From Steromphala cineraria (taxonomy: Eukaryota; Mollusca; Gastropoda; Trochida; Trochidae), in NCBI GenBank assembly GCA_916613615.1, contig OU744735.1, forward strand, positions 55,630,082 to 55,694,081: 64,000 nucleotides of DNA. Direction: 5' to 3'. Positions 49,266 through 61,651 of this stretch are shown here, in pieces. A model generated the notes under the pieces. The model did not search any database. It was given only the letters and a program-made list of their open reading frames with translations, and was not told where the DNA came from. The translations under genes were made by a program, and so were the position numbers. Position 1 is the stretch's first letter. Every line of letters starts with the position of its first letter.

Positions 49266-49637
49266 CTTAACACGAAACGTGACTGTCTATTATTGTTTAA
49301 TTGATAAAGAACAGTTTTGTTTCTGCTAAAATCATTTGTGTACTTTGCAGTAAAGTATGTAGACCTGTTAATGTTTTAAACTGACATAATGCTAATTCTA
49401 CCACAGAAGTATTAACTGAAAAGAGAAAAGTCAGAGGCCATATCATTTTATATTACAATGCTAAGTTCATTTCGTTTCATACGCAAGGATTCACTAGTTG
49501 CTTTGCAACAGTATTCCCTCTTGTGTTCACAATTAGCCATTGTTGTCTTTTTATTCACAATATTTATTGACTTCCAAAAAGTTTCCAAATGTTAAATGAC
49601 CCAATGCTGCCAAAACACATGACACTGACAACAGTTT

Positions 49638-50312
49638 CCATATCAACCTTTAGGAATCGGCTTCGAGCGGCGGGTTATTTGGGACGTAGACCTCTTAAAC
49701 ATGTGAAATTAACACACCTGCACATCATTTAGCATATTTATGTGTGGAGCGAGGTTTGGTTGGAATTTGGCATCATGGCGCCGGATCCATTGGTCTGATG
49801 AGTGTAGGATGCTATTGCATATTGTAGATGCCAGAAATTGTGTTTTTCTTCAAGCTAACAACAGTTTCGCACGACGACTGTCCAACCAACCTACCAGTGT
49901 TGTGTTTCCTCTGTGAGTTTATGGGGTTCCTCCTCATTGTAAACTCGACCTTGTGACAGTTCCAGGTACACTCAATGCTCAGAAATATGGAGCTACCATC
50001 CCTGTCCTTGTGGTTATTCAATATTTCAACACTTTCGCACAAGATCAATTGACATGTATGAAAATATTACACCCAATAGAAACAGTGGTTACACAGATTC
50101 TACAGTGGGAATCCATAACAATGCTACTGCTTGTAGTCCCGTCATAAACCAGATAGAACATCTATCGGTTATTCTTGGCCGCCGTAAATTGGATACAGCA
50201 CTGCATCGGGAGTGGCAGTGAATTCCTCAACAAGTTATACAGAGACAGATTCATTCAATATCGAGTAGGGTCAATGAAGTCATAAATACAAGAGAGTCAT
50301 ACACTCGCTAAA
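49638..50312 (+). pseudogene. Decayed Tc1/mariner transposase
   Basis: Recognisable pieces in shifting plus-strand frames are STFRNRLRAAGYLGRRPLKH (the helix-turn-helix to linker segment of Tc1-type transposases), WSDECRML (relic of the TDES catalytic block), VPGTLNAQKYG (the P-G-x-L-x-x-x-x-Y block) and NQIEHLSVILGRRK (the NPIEHLWDxLGRR block with the final catalytic region). Several stops and frame changes separate them. It is private to unit B, inserted where A reads ACTGACAACAGTTTACATTG (about 10,585). TIRs were not located. Confidence 0.75.
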
Positions 50313-50877
50313 TAAAAAAATTGACCTAACACTGGTTTACACTGTTCATAAAGCCTCAGTGTTACCTCTAACTTGTTTTCATTGCATAATTGCTGAAAAC
50401 ACACACTGTTTAGAATTTATTCTACAGAGTCAGTGAAATCTAAAGTCATCCACTTATTATTGTCAATTTTGTCAAGTTGACCCACCCTTATCACCACTGG
50501 ATACCACTAATACATTTCTATAATCAGGAATAAATTTAGGTTACATGTATTTGTTAAACTCTAGTTTAATTTCTTAACTTTTTGTTCTGAGTATATAATG
50601 TATGGCCTCAAACTTGCATGTTCTTAAAATGTTTAGAAATATCAAAATGTGTTATTGAATGTACTTCTTCTGAATCGGATTTTATGTATTGTGTTCAGAA
50701 AACATGTTTCATTGTGAACATAAAAAGGCGTTCTTTTAACGATGAAATTAATTTTTTAATATAATTTATAGGTATAAATTATGAATCAATTTACATGACT
50801 TAGTTCAGAGTGTAAACTATGGTATGATGGCGCATAGTTAATTAAAACTTAGTGTCCTACCCCTTTTTCTTAACAGT

Positions 50878-51077
50878 TATGGCAATGACCGGATTGGCGA
50901 TTTAGCACTTTTTGTTGTGTTAACAACGACAACTTACATATTTAGATTCGCAGAGATGCCGACAAACTTTCAATGCTATTTCTGAAACACTGATTTGTCC
51001 TTCATCTCATACTATTATTAACACTATGTTAGATACAGAATTCCTATGGTGAGAGTAAATCAACCTGAATCTTTCAC
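50878..51077 (-). pseudogene. Relic of exon 1 of the propeller gene family
   Basis: The minus strand from 51,077 aligns with exon 1 of gene A. It shares CCATAGGAATTCTGTATCTA, AATAGCATTGAAAGT and CATCTCTGCGAA. The start codon has become GTG, and numerous stops (TGA, TAG, TAA) and small indels are present. No matching exon 2 or 3 is seen below it, where the Tc1 remnant lies. Upstream of it (51,143-51,540) there is sequence resembling the live gene's upstream region. This is a much older duplicate than copies A to C. Confidence 0.75.
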
Positions 51078-51142
51078 AGTTGAGAACTCTACATGTGGTT
51101 ACTGCCTGTATATTAATTATATTAAGATATTTCATAAGGTAT

Positions 51143-52742
51143 TCTTAAGACATTTATGATAGAGTCAAAGTGATCTACTTTGAGATATTGATATATAAAT
51201 GCACTAGTAATTATCTTCATATTCACTGTTTTTTTCCAGTTTCTTATCACATAATTGTTTATGTTTGCAATTCCATCTGTATAAAAGTATGAAAATATAT
51301 GATGTGTTATGGTTCTTGAGTATTCGTTGGTGATATGATATAATAAACTCAACCCAAAAGTTTTCGTTTCTTGTGGGAAATACTGTGTCACTCGTTTCTT
51401 CTTCAAAAACATGGTTTTCTCGTGGGAACTGTACATTCCTTCACTATACTTTCTTAAGAGAGAAAGATAAGAATATCTTATCATTACATACTTGATATTT
51501 AGCGTCGTTTGGTTTTGTCTTGATTTCGTTTTATGGAATGTAATTAAGATTTTCTCATTACACAATTTTTCCATATTTTGACTAATCTATATAAACCTAT
51601 ATCCAAGAAAACCTTTTTATATACGATATCCATGGTGTCTTACCGACAGTCAATCTTAAACCAGTATTTAAAACATCTAATCTTTGAGTTAAAATAAAGT
51701 GGATATCTTCCACATTATCCATAAATCACACAAATTTGAGTAGATATTCCAACACAGAAAAACTTTTCACATGCTAGAAGATGAATTCTTTCTAAACTTT
51801 CATATCTTTGATAACCCCTAAATCCATTTGATAGAAAAAGTTGTATTACATTTTTATGTCTGAATTATATCAATTTCTGAGAATAGATATTTTCTGACTG
51901 GTTTTCGCAAATCTACACTTCAATTTTTTCTTAAATGCAAATTAAAATGTTTTGCATTCATGGGCAATAGCAACAATCCCATATTTAAAAACAAATCCAA
52001 AATCATGTTATTGGGAATGGTAATTTTGAAATGAATTTTATTTAAATCCCTGTATTTTGGTACCATTTTTGTTTTAAAATATTACTGATTTAAGAATCCT
52101 AAAGACATGAATTATCTCTTAAAAATTCATAAAAATCACTCTCTCGTTTTAGACGTTGTTTTTTTATCGTTTGCTGAATATAAGCTTTTGTCTAAATTGT
52201 GGCAAATTAGAAGTTGTAGAAAGTCAGTACTGCAGAACATGTCAGTTGTTTGTTCTTCCGATCCGCTAACATGTTGTTATTGTTGATTTAAAGTGACGTA
52301 ATGCTAATTCTATTCTTATTTAATACCTGAACTAACATAAATTGTCGAAAAAAAACCTACAACATTAGCTGTATCCAATAACAAATATACGCTTATATGT
52401 TAAATTCACAAGTACATTTATTTGAAATTCAAGGGATACCAATTTTCATTTGAAACAAATCCCTTGTTTAATTATAATGTTGAAAGAATTCATTGGCTTT
52501 CTTGATGAGTATTCTTTATACTAAACACATGTTGATAATAATATTTTTGGCAGTGTCGCCTTGAAACAAAGGAGGTCAATAATAGTTCATAATTTCACAC
52601 AGATATACTATTTTCAACATTGACTGATGATCTTATTTGTTTCTTCTCGATCTATTTAATTCATAGACAAATTACAATAAATAACTACTTCTCCAACAAA
52701 AAGAATGTCTTATGAGAAAACAATAATTATGTATTTGTAGTC
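51143..52742. repeat. Non-coding block shared by units A and B
   Basis: Aligns with 11,075-12,204 and then, after a deletion in B, with 13,287-13,755. The first 400 bp are the older paralogue of the gene's upstream region. The 150-codon minus-strand frame at 51,122-51,574 is not kept in unit A. Confidence 0.6.
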
Positions 52743-53110
52743 GTTGCAATCAATATTTTCTCATACAACTTAAACCTAATGATAAAGGATGATGTTTATC
52801 TAGGAGAACTTCTACAGCATTTATTTCCAGCTGCCATGTTTCACAAAGCATAATAAACATGAATGGATACCTCTTGGCAGTAAATCTAATTAAGCATGTT
52901 TGTCGAGGTCTAACAGAACTTCTAACCAGGGACCTTATTGCTGCAAGCATTTCTGGAAAAAATTGAATTTTCCAAGTGATTTATCACCAAGGAGTCTCTT
53001 TCCGGAAATATTGACCTGAAAATCGCAACAAGATGTAAAACTGAGATGAAGTAGTTTGATTGCCTTAGAGCTTCTGGCAAGATTAATGTACTTAACACGA
53101 ATAACCGTAG
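52743..53110. repeat. Dispersed ~330-bp repeat, copy 6
   Basis: Nearly identical to 39,330-39,695. One extra A at about 52,960 breaks the long minus-strand frame that is open in the D copy, which argues against coding function. Confidence 0.6.
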
Positions 53111-53180
53111 GCTTATTGAAGTTTGCATGGTAGAACAGTGTCTTATAGTGGTATAGTCATTTGGTAACAAAGTGGAACAT

Positions 53181-53394
53181 GAGCTGTTTGAGTGGCATTC
53201 TAGAAATTGATGGTATAAGGAAGACAAGAGTAATTCTATGGATGAACAACTTCTTTATTGGATGGTGGCGACGTTTCGGTATAGATTCTTATACCGTTAT
53301 CATATGCTTGATAACGGTATAAGAATCTATACCGAAACGTCGCCACCATCCAATAAAGAAGTTGTTCATCCATAGAATTACTCTTGTCTTCCTT
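53181..53394. mobile_element. 214-bp insertion with perfect 86-bp inverted repeat and 12-bp target duplication
   Basis: The arms are 53,217-53,302 and 53,309-53,394. They are exact reverse complements around a 6-base loop (TATGCT). AAAGTGGAACAT flanks the insertion at 53,169-53,180 and 53,395-53,406. The empty site with one copy is at 39,752-39,763 in unit D. The right arm reads TTGATAACGGTATAAGAATC then TATACCGAAACGTCGCC, which recalls the GAAACGTC-containing hammerhead-like ends of Penelope-type retroelements. That link is an inference from memory. Confidence 0.85.
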
Positions 53395-53406
53395 AAAGTG
53401 GAACAT

Positions 53407-55079
53407 AACATGGAACTGTTAACTTGTCAAAATATGCTTTATCAAAATACTTATTATATCATTCCGGCACTCCCAGATTTTATAGTTATAGAATAGTACA
53501 TTGATCGGCTCAACTGTTCTTTATGAATAATTAAAGAAAGATGTGTTTTAAAGTTTCATCCATATTTGGATCCTAATCAGTTATTGAGTATCAAACTGCA
53601 GCTTTCCCTACGAACATCAATCAATAATAATTGGTCACGAAAAGGAGATTACACATTTACCTGTTCTGGTATGCAGAATTTAGCCTCTATAAATTTGAGT
53701 TTAGAAGCTCATGGAGACAGGATCTACCTTCTACGCCAACATGTTTCTGTGGATGGAGACTGTCCCGCTGTTTGTCTGTGAATTTTGGGAGTATTTTAAA
53801 AAAGGTCGAAAGTATCAAGCCTAATTAGAGTATATTTTGTCTTGATTTTAAGCTCATTGCATTTAAGTAGATATTGTTATTAGAGATATTCTTATCAAAT
53901 ATTGCATTATCTTTTTATTGCATTGTCTTTTCCTTAATATCATTCCAAATTGTGTTGGATTGGTTGCCTATGAAATTCAAAGCAAAATGTAACAGATATA
54001 AATATTTACACACTGAATATGCGTCTTTAAATATGATGGCATTTTAAGGACATTGTTAAGTTCGTTTAAAACATATCCTTTGTTAATTTAAGGTCACAGC
54101 GAGGCTTTGGCCATTTCATCATTGAAACCTGCATATTAGGCTTGTCAGTGGGCTATCGCAAAAACTTATTGATGATGAGCCAAGTTGATTTATGTGACCT
54201 AAACCTTTGTCCATACTTGTTTTTAACATCAATTTGCGCTGGGGTATACTGTCACCTCCATGACAATTTCATGTCATTTTTTCTTTTGTAATAATATTCA
54301 CTTCAATATTAGGAAACCCAAAATGTACCAATAAACTTTGGAATTTAGACATTTCAACTAAATAGAAAGATCAATGAGGCATGTGTCAAAGAAACATCGA
54401 TAGTTACTTCAGATAAATATTTCAAGGAAATGGGAAATCTATCATTCTGACATTTTTATTGAATCGAGTGTTCACGGTATATAAATATCAGCCATATTGA
54501 TCTCAACTGACCCGATATATCGTAAATGCTTTTCAGAGTTTAGCCAGAATAATTACTTTGGTAGCCAGTTCAATCTGACACAGTCAGTAATTATCTCACA
54601 AATAAAGATATTAGAATAATTATTTCTAATTATTTTTATACTACTATAGTGATTGGGAAAATAAGTGCATTTGCTTCGAGGTTAATACAAACTTCATAAT
54701 CATATATTGTTACATATTTCTAAATTTTACTTGTAAATATAACAAAACCCTGAACATCTCAATGTAACGTTTTGAAATATTTAATATGTATTAACTAAAA
54801 CCTCTTATAGCCTCTTTCAATTGATAAAGAGCGCAGACATTTCCCCAAGTTGACTTTAGGAAAATTCTTCAATCTTCATGTAGCGTAAGAAGAAAACTTT
54901 AGGTCTAATACATATATTTAATTTCTTATGATGTCATTTCAGCGTTATTAAAGCGTTGATTTCTAAAAACGATTATTTATTCTGTTCAATTTTGTTCCTA
55001 TATCTTATTAGATATACTTAAACACAAATAACAAGCTACGCCAACATATGTTTAGTTCACTCTCATACTTTTATTCCAG
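53407..55079. other. Non-coding part of unit B
   Basis: Positions 53,407-53,990 align with 39,764-40,310 in unit D. Positions 54,420-54,610 align with 32,270-32,470. No gene is supported; the small plus-strand frames at 53,566-53,828 overlap each other and differ from the D copy. Confidence 0.5.
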
Positions 55080-55320
55080 AAAGGTTTTTCTGTTTCAGAG
55101 AGGCCCATTATGCACATTGTCTCCATGGCAGCCAGAAACAAAATCAGAATAACCAAAATAGCAGAATGCACCACTCCAACACAAGACACATAGATGTACC
55201 AAGTTTAGTAAAAATAATAGTGAACACTTTTATGATATGGTCTGGAAACATAAGCATTGACCGACTGGAAACCAATTTGTCTCCCGCATAGGTCTGCGGG
55301 GGACATACAAATTCAATCTA
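55080..55320. mobile_element. Degenerate repeat ending in a GTCTCCCGC/GCGGGGGAC dyad
   Basis: Contains TCTCCATGGCAGCCAGAAAC, ACCAAGTTTAGT, GGTCTGGAAACATAAG and the short inverted repeat TGTCTCCCGCATAGGTCTGCGGGGGACA. It is probably a decayed relative of the GCTCCGGAAAC elements. Confidence 0.35.
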
Positions 55321-57499
55321 CTGTGAAAAGATTCCCATGAAATAATGTACATTTTTTAATTATTTCTATGTTCGTACTCATTTAGTTCAATAATTCTGTT
55401 CTTGGAAAGATCGACCTGTCAGTCTTTAGTTGTTATGGACTCAGATTGCTTTTATAGTATAAAAAAAGCTCCCAGATTGAAGTTATATTATTCTTTTATT
55501 GATTTGATCTCTCACGGCCTTTCTGTGTACAATATATATAAAAAAAAGTACACAATGCTATATTAACGTTTTGAGTAAATGCAGTAATCAGCCTGTAACA
55601 TAAAGGCGATAGTTGATGTGGACAAATGATTATTCCTAAAAGACCATTGTATTTACCTATTCAAGCTCCCAGATTTAAGTAATATTCCTCAATTGATTTG
55701 AACTCTCATGGCCTTTCTGTGAACAACATTTGTCACGTTGTGATCACATTGTTCACGGTTAATGTGATAGGCATTTAATCCCCATAGCCAAGTTAATCTA
55801 AAACCTTTCTTAAGACTATCAGTTTTTGTTTTCATCTCCTAACAGTAAATCTTTACAGACCTGCTGAAATGGAAGTTTTTATCATTTCTTTTCTGCAAAT
55901 ACTTTGAAGACAAAGTGTTATGAACTCCTTAAACAAGAATTTACAACATACACATATATTTCTAAAACAAATCTTCTTAACCTTAAGCCTTGTTTATGTT
56001 CATAGCCTTTGTAAATATTTAATCTGCAGAGTGTGTTTAAAGGTGAATCGGTTTAAGAAATGTAATTTAAACATTGTCTTTTTAGCACAATAGGCTCGAA
56101 ATCACTTAGAGTCAGTGCCAGCCCGCCGTGTAAGGTTGAAAATGTCAGAGGATTCTTCGATATCTTCATCATGTACTTGTTGCTTATAACAGGTATGCTG
56201 TCATTCAAAATACCAAAAAAATCATCATCATGATGATAATTTTAGGATTTTGGTTTCTTGGTGATACATACTTTCTCCCATAAGAACTAAAAACATGTGA
56301 TGTCCCATCTTTTATTCAAAGCCGTCTTCAATTTAGCAAGTAAACGAAGTGGTGACAATGACATGTATTCAATTAATTAAAGTTTTGTTTTGAATATGCA
56401 ATAAATGATAGATTTTGTCTCCCCAAGGAGAGTTATTTAATTCCAAGGAAAACGCTTAATAACATGTATCTATTTCAGCTCTATTTTGTGTAATCAAACC
56501 TCTTGGAGCAAGGAATCATCACAAATATCTGACCATAATGCAGTTATTCACGTCCCGTGAAGGTATCAACATATCATGGCAATGCTTTCATTGTTAAGCT
56601 TTCCCTTTCAAAGAAATGATTTTAACCTAAATATTTCAAACCATTGGCTTATTTTCCATTTGTCATGTTTATTCATCACGAATAGAATCATTTCTTAGGG
56701 ATAATAATTCGAAACATACTTGACTATGTTATGTAGTGTAAGATAAAGTAATTGTTATCAGCACGGTCTATTAATTCACTAATTAATAAAAGGAAATAAA
56801 CAGTCAGGATTGAAACATTTCTTGGACTTCACAACAGACATTTTAAAACCCTATACGCCTTAGTGATAAATGTTATGGGCTCACATATCAATAATTATGT
56901 CTTTTTTAATATTAATGAGTTTGCCCCAAAACAACCCCAACACATTTCGTCTGTTTAGGTAAATGAGGAATGAGGTATTAAAATGTCAAGTGACAAAAGA
57001 ATAATTTGCTTGAAAGGTTACCTAACACTCTTTAATCTTTGTTCAGTGTATTTTAACAAATAAACTTAAATCCATCTGAGTAGAAAGTTTATGTGACAAA
57101 GTAGGAAGGATTCAATGGGATTAGTTCCTTTAACATTTTTATTATCCAATACACTTTGCTTAGGGAAATAAATACTCCGATCTCTATTACCAGTAAAGTA
57201 AAGTGTAAAAATAATAACCTTTCATTACTTAACATTAGGAGGGCTTTTATGGCTGAGCACTTCAATTATATAAGCAAATTTGAATAACCTGGCGTTCAAG
57301 CATTGTTTAAGCAATTGATTAAAGACCCTTTGTACTTTTTTGGATGGGCAACCAATTAATAAAGAAATCTAAAACATTTAAATCCCTTTGAAACTGACGA
57401 CAAGGTTATAGCACATGATGTTGACAATAGTTGTTATCGTATATATCTTTCATAGAGTTAGTTTCTTACTTATTTACAAATAAATTCAAACATAAACTG
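55321..57499. other. Right end of unit B, non-coding
   Basis: Positions 55,548-56,135 align with 14,990-15,570 and 57,055-57,480 align with the right end of A and of the 1607-bp blocks. The remainder is unassigned. No gene is seen. Confidence 0.5.
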
Positions 57500-57920
57500 T
57501 TGAAAAGACAATCACATTTCTTCTTTTCTCACACGAGCAGTGATGTCAAGCTGACTATTGGTTAAAGTGCTAGTGCTTTGCTATTCGTATCATGAATAGG
57601 TGTTGCTTTAAATCCTGTGAGGATGGAGAAGTTAAGTTGTTTGTGAGGCCATAAGTGTAGTTACAAGGAGCGTTCAAGTTTGATTCTACCTGTTACAACA
57701 AACATATAATTTTATAAAATTAATGATTGTTTTTAACACTTAGGATTGTCCTCTTACAGTTTGGTTTTACGAATGAATATGTATTCATTCCTTTCAGACA
57801 ATTGTACTAGCAGATCAGGTCTCAGTCATTCTTGCAATTACGTGGGCACTTTATCTTTGCTGGAGAAGCTGATTTGACCATCTCCCACGATATTGACACA
57901 GCCGGAATCTGCCTACTGGT

Positions 57921-58219
57921 GAGGTGTTATGGGGTTTAATGCCGCTTTCAACATTTCAAGATTATGTCCCTTATATCTAGGCTACCAGTATTATCGCAGG
58001 GAGAAAGCCCCCAACCACTATTGTGACTATGCATTACAGCGAAACTTGCGAGTATAGGCGTGAACTAGCGGACCATGCGTAGAACTGCACTGCAATTCAG
58101 TGTAGCATTTCACCCAAACCTTAAAGTAAAACAGTTCTCTACTGCTTACAAAGTTGCCAAGCCACTGGTCGAATTTGACCTCTTGATCCGCAGCGCTAAC
58201 GCGCTAACCACTGGCTATA
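57921..58219 (-). mobile_element. tRNA-derived SINE, copy C
   Basis: Same place and orientation as copies A and B. The B box is decayed (about 58,167-58,177 reads TCGAATTTGACC). The A-box-like CAGTGGTTAGCGCGTTAGCG and the GCGGCATTAAACCCC tail are kept. Confidence 0.7.
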
Positions 58220-60067
58220 CATGTACGTACAGAAAGGTCAAAGACATAAAATTCGCCTGCATGAAGGTGTCTATTATATGAACGTCCTTGACATGTGACT
58301 TGTTGAGGAATATGCTGCCACTCCAGTTCGAACAGAAAGATCTTTCTACATAAACTGCGACCAATAATATCCCATAGATGTTCTCTTGGGTTCTATTGTG
58401 ATTATGTCCTTCCGTTATTTACTATTTGGACATCCGTAATATGTAACTACATTTTTAAATGTACAAGCAGTTATACAATATTCCAACGTTTCAATGCACA
58501 TGTTAAATGTATGGTGAATGTAACGTGTATACAACATTAGGCAATTGTTACAGATAAACATAAATTCAGTAAGGATATGTAAACATATAAAAGCAGTTTA
58601 TATGTCCTATGGTATAGTGACGTATTATATACGTATTTGATGAATATCTGTGCTTATCTTGATGAAAGTTTCCTACTCAAAGTAGATACCAAATTATGAC
58701 ATAAAGGTTTCTCTTTAGCGTTAGTGATAAAGAAAATCATTATCTTTGGATCTCTGAGGCTAAAGTGACTCTTGCCTTTACGCATTCTAAGAAAGGAGAT
58801 GATATTTGTTTCATGTTTTGTTATTCATCCTAATAATAGTCGTTCGTTCTTTGTCATCAAAAGAGCAAGTGTTATTACATTCGAACATAAATGTGTTTAT
58901 AGAGAGCATGTTAAATCCGACTTTCATGGCTTTGTTCTGCAAGTGTCAAACAAACAGGTGTCCTTTGATGGGAGTTAATGCCAATAACACAGTGGAATGG
59001 GGTTGATAAGTTAGTCATCATTTTATTTTATTCCCATTTATATGAGTAAAGTTTCTTAGTTTTTGTCCCATATAAGAATTACATGTTTGCTGAAGTGGAT
59101 TCTTCTTCATATATACATTAGTTTATTAAAACAAGTGAAAAGAAAAGAAAAGAGAATGCTTAAAACAGCACATATTTATCAAGAAAACCTGACGCTGTCG
59201 TCGATAGAGATCGTCAACGGTAAAGTTTGATGACAGTAACCGTTCTTGCTAAACATTTCTGGTCAAACCTTGTAATTAAGAATTTTGCTCGTTTATGTTC
59301 AGCCATTGTGATATCAAAACTGCTTTGACATTTAAGCACAATCGCTTCTAAATAAAACATGGACGTCACTCCTCTAACCTTTTAAGCTCTGTGTTGTCAA
59401 AACATTTCCGTTGAAACAAAAGGGAGATAACTCTATGAAAACTAAATTTTAGCAATACATTTCAGCTGATCAGCTGATTGTAAAAGTAGTACGGAATTAA
59501 AACGTCACTATCGTTGAAAAACCTGTTTTAATAACAACACACTCGTTAAGTAACTTTAAACTTTTAAACTTAAAACATCAAACCTTTCATTTCGTTGGCA
59601 AAATACTTTTAATAACAATTTTATGAGCATGGCATTTGATAAATATTTGACCACATATTTAGTCATTCAAAACTAAAATTGTCTTTAAAGCACATCTTAC
59701 TTTTAATATTTCGTAAGCATAAATAATCACTTAAGTTATTTTCACAGCAGACAGTAATATTTAAATTTGCAAATTTGAATTCTGTTCAATAACAAGATTA
59801 GCAAGAGTAAGTTTTGAGCCAAACTTCACTATCTCTGTTTCTCAAACAGTCGCAGTTATTAATTGCAGTCATCAACACTTTCTGAGCTTAAATTATTTCT
59901 ATGCACGGCGTGCACTGAGGTTCGAGATCATGGCACATGTGACCATGAATGCTATACATTCAATAAATAAATCGATGACTGCAATAATAAAGTAAAACTA
60001 AAGGATCATCTAACATGAACCTTTAGTGAAAAGACAATTTCATTTAGGGCAAATGAAATTATATTTT
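58220..60067. other. Non-coding part of unit C
   Basis: Matches 720-1,553 and 4,331-4,735 of unit A on either side of the Gypsy site. Overlapping small frames at 58,772-59,006 are not conserved in A. No gene is supported. Confidence 0.5.
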
Positions 60068-60607
60068 TATCCCACCGGTATGTAATACCGTGGGATATAG
60101 TCATTGCCCTGTCCGTCTGTATGTCCGTCCGTCCGTCTGTCCGTCCGTCCGTAATCATTTCGTTTCCGGAGCAGAACTCAAAAACCAGTCCACATATCTT
60201 TCTGAAACTTTACATGTGTATTGCCCACCTACTGAAGTGGTGCCTTTTGATATTTTCACATTTCTGAAAATTTTATTTTTTATTATTTCCATGGAAACGG
60301 CTCTTATTTGGACTCTGTTCATGAAAGGTTTCGTTTCCGGAGCAGAACTCCAAAACCGGTCCACATATCTTTCTTAAACTTTACATGTGTATTGCCAACC
60401 TACTGAAGTGGTGCCTTTTGATATTTTCACATTTCTGAAAATTTTATTGTTTATTATTTCCATGGAATCGGCTCTTATTTGGACTCTGTTCATGAAAGGT
60501 TTCGTTTTATATATATAAGCTTATACTATTATGAACCTTGCTTGAAAAATTTACAATTATCTTTCAAAGGTTTACATCTTACGATCATGTGGAACCGGTG
60601 GGATATG
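60068..60607. mobile_element. TIR element with two ~167-bp internal repeats, unit C only
   Basis: The left end is TATCCCACCGGT and the right end is ACCGGTGGGATA, an exact inverse. A (GTCC)n-rich run follows the left end. Two direct units start at GGTTTCGTTTCCGGAGCAGA-like sequence (about 60,160 and 60,328), each with ACATATCTTTCT, CTACTGAAGTGGTGCCTTTT and TTATTTCCATGGAA. Unit A at about 4,735 lacks it. The interior belongs to the GCTCCGGAAAC family. Open frames on both strands are fortuitous. Confidence 0.75.
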
Positions 60608-61651
60608 TCATCTTCTGATGACTCTTGTTCACATATGTTTTGGTACCAATAATATTCATCAGTTCAATAACTAAATATTTCGTAATAGGTATATGTTGCC
60701 TCTTGCCCTATTTAGCAATGTTACCATTACAAATTCCTTATATGCAAGATCTACGATTAGCACGATAATTTCTTAGTTATAATTATCTATGTTCATGATT
60801 AAAGAATAGAATATTTTGTTCAAAAATTAATTTTAGATATATGTATAAATGTTTTATATGATATAAACATATGATTTCAATAAACTATTTATCTTTCCAA
60901 TTTTGACCAATTGACTTCCTTCAAGCTACAATGTTAAATTACAGGTCATCTTTTAGGGTATGAGAAATATTTTATATGATTGACATGTATTTCACACCCA
61001 TAGGAGACTTGCATTGCATCTCATTACAAGTGATTTCATGATTTTCAATAAACTGACAAATTAAAATTCTTAAGATCATTCAGTTCCTAAGATCTAAAAG
61101 TCCCTTACTGATTGCAGACAACTGTCAGCCTACAATGATGACGTCCAGAGCCATGTTAAGAGTCATGTGTCTTGTGTCAAGAATTTGGAACTAAATATGG
61201 ACAAGAAGTACTTGTGGTTTAAATGAACAAGGGTTAACAATCTTTCGTGGCTTATTCTACAAGATATTGAGGCAAAACAAAAGCATTCTCATCTCCAAAA
61301 TGTTTATTCCACTCTTTCGTCAAACCACAGTCAGGATCTACATTAAATCAAATACATTCAACAACGTTACGAACTGACTCCTTTAACTTAGTTACGACAG
61401 TCCTAACATTCAAGAAGACTGATACACAGAAGATACGCTTTACTCAGAATGATCTAGATTGAATACTTTAGGATTCTGAAAGTTATCTGTCTATATAATT
61501 ACTTTCCAAATAAATCAAAAGTCCCTATCATGTGGATATGTTAAGGTACCTTTGCAATGTCAAACATTTATATAAATGTAGAGGTGTATAGCATCATGAC
61601 CATGTGGATATTAGAAGTGATGGATTGGTCTTAATCACTGTATCAGAATAA
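60608..61651. other. 3' flank of gene C, non-coding
   Basis: Aligns with unit A 4,745 to 6,304 except for the second 348-bp block and some following sequence. A minus-strand AATAAA at 61,303-61,308 is the likely polyadenylation signal of gene C. Confidence 0.55.

Larger units (their letters stand above)
43518..57499. repeat. Segmental duplication unit B
   Basis: Begins with CGAGTGCTTG, matching position 69 onward of unit A. The first module aligns with A up to 44,710, where it jumps to A 5,847. The 4.5 kb of A that includes the Gypsy element and preceding sequence is absent. The unit then carries the frameshifted propeller gene, the TTAA MITE, a Tc1 remnant, a relic exon and an inverted-repeat insertion, and ends where unit C begins. 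Confidence 0.8.

Noticed and set aside
60090..60377. 95-codon plus-strand frame and its 69-codon antisense partner
   Set aside because: Both derive from the internal repeats and the GTCC run of the TIR element.
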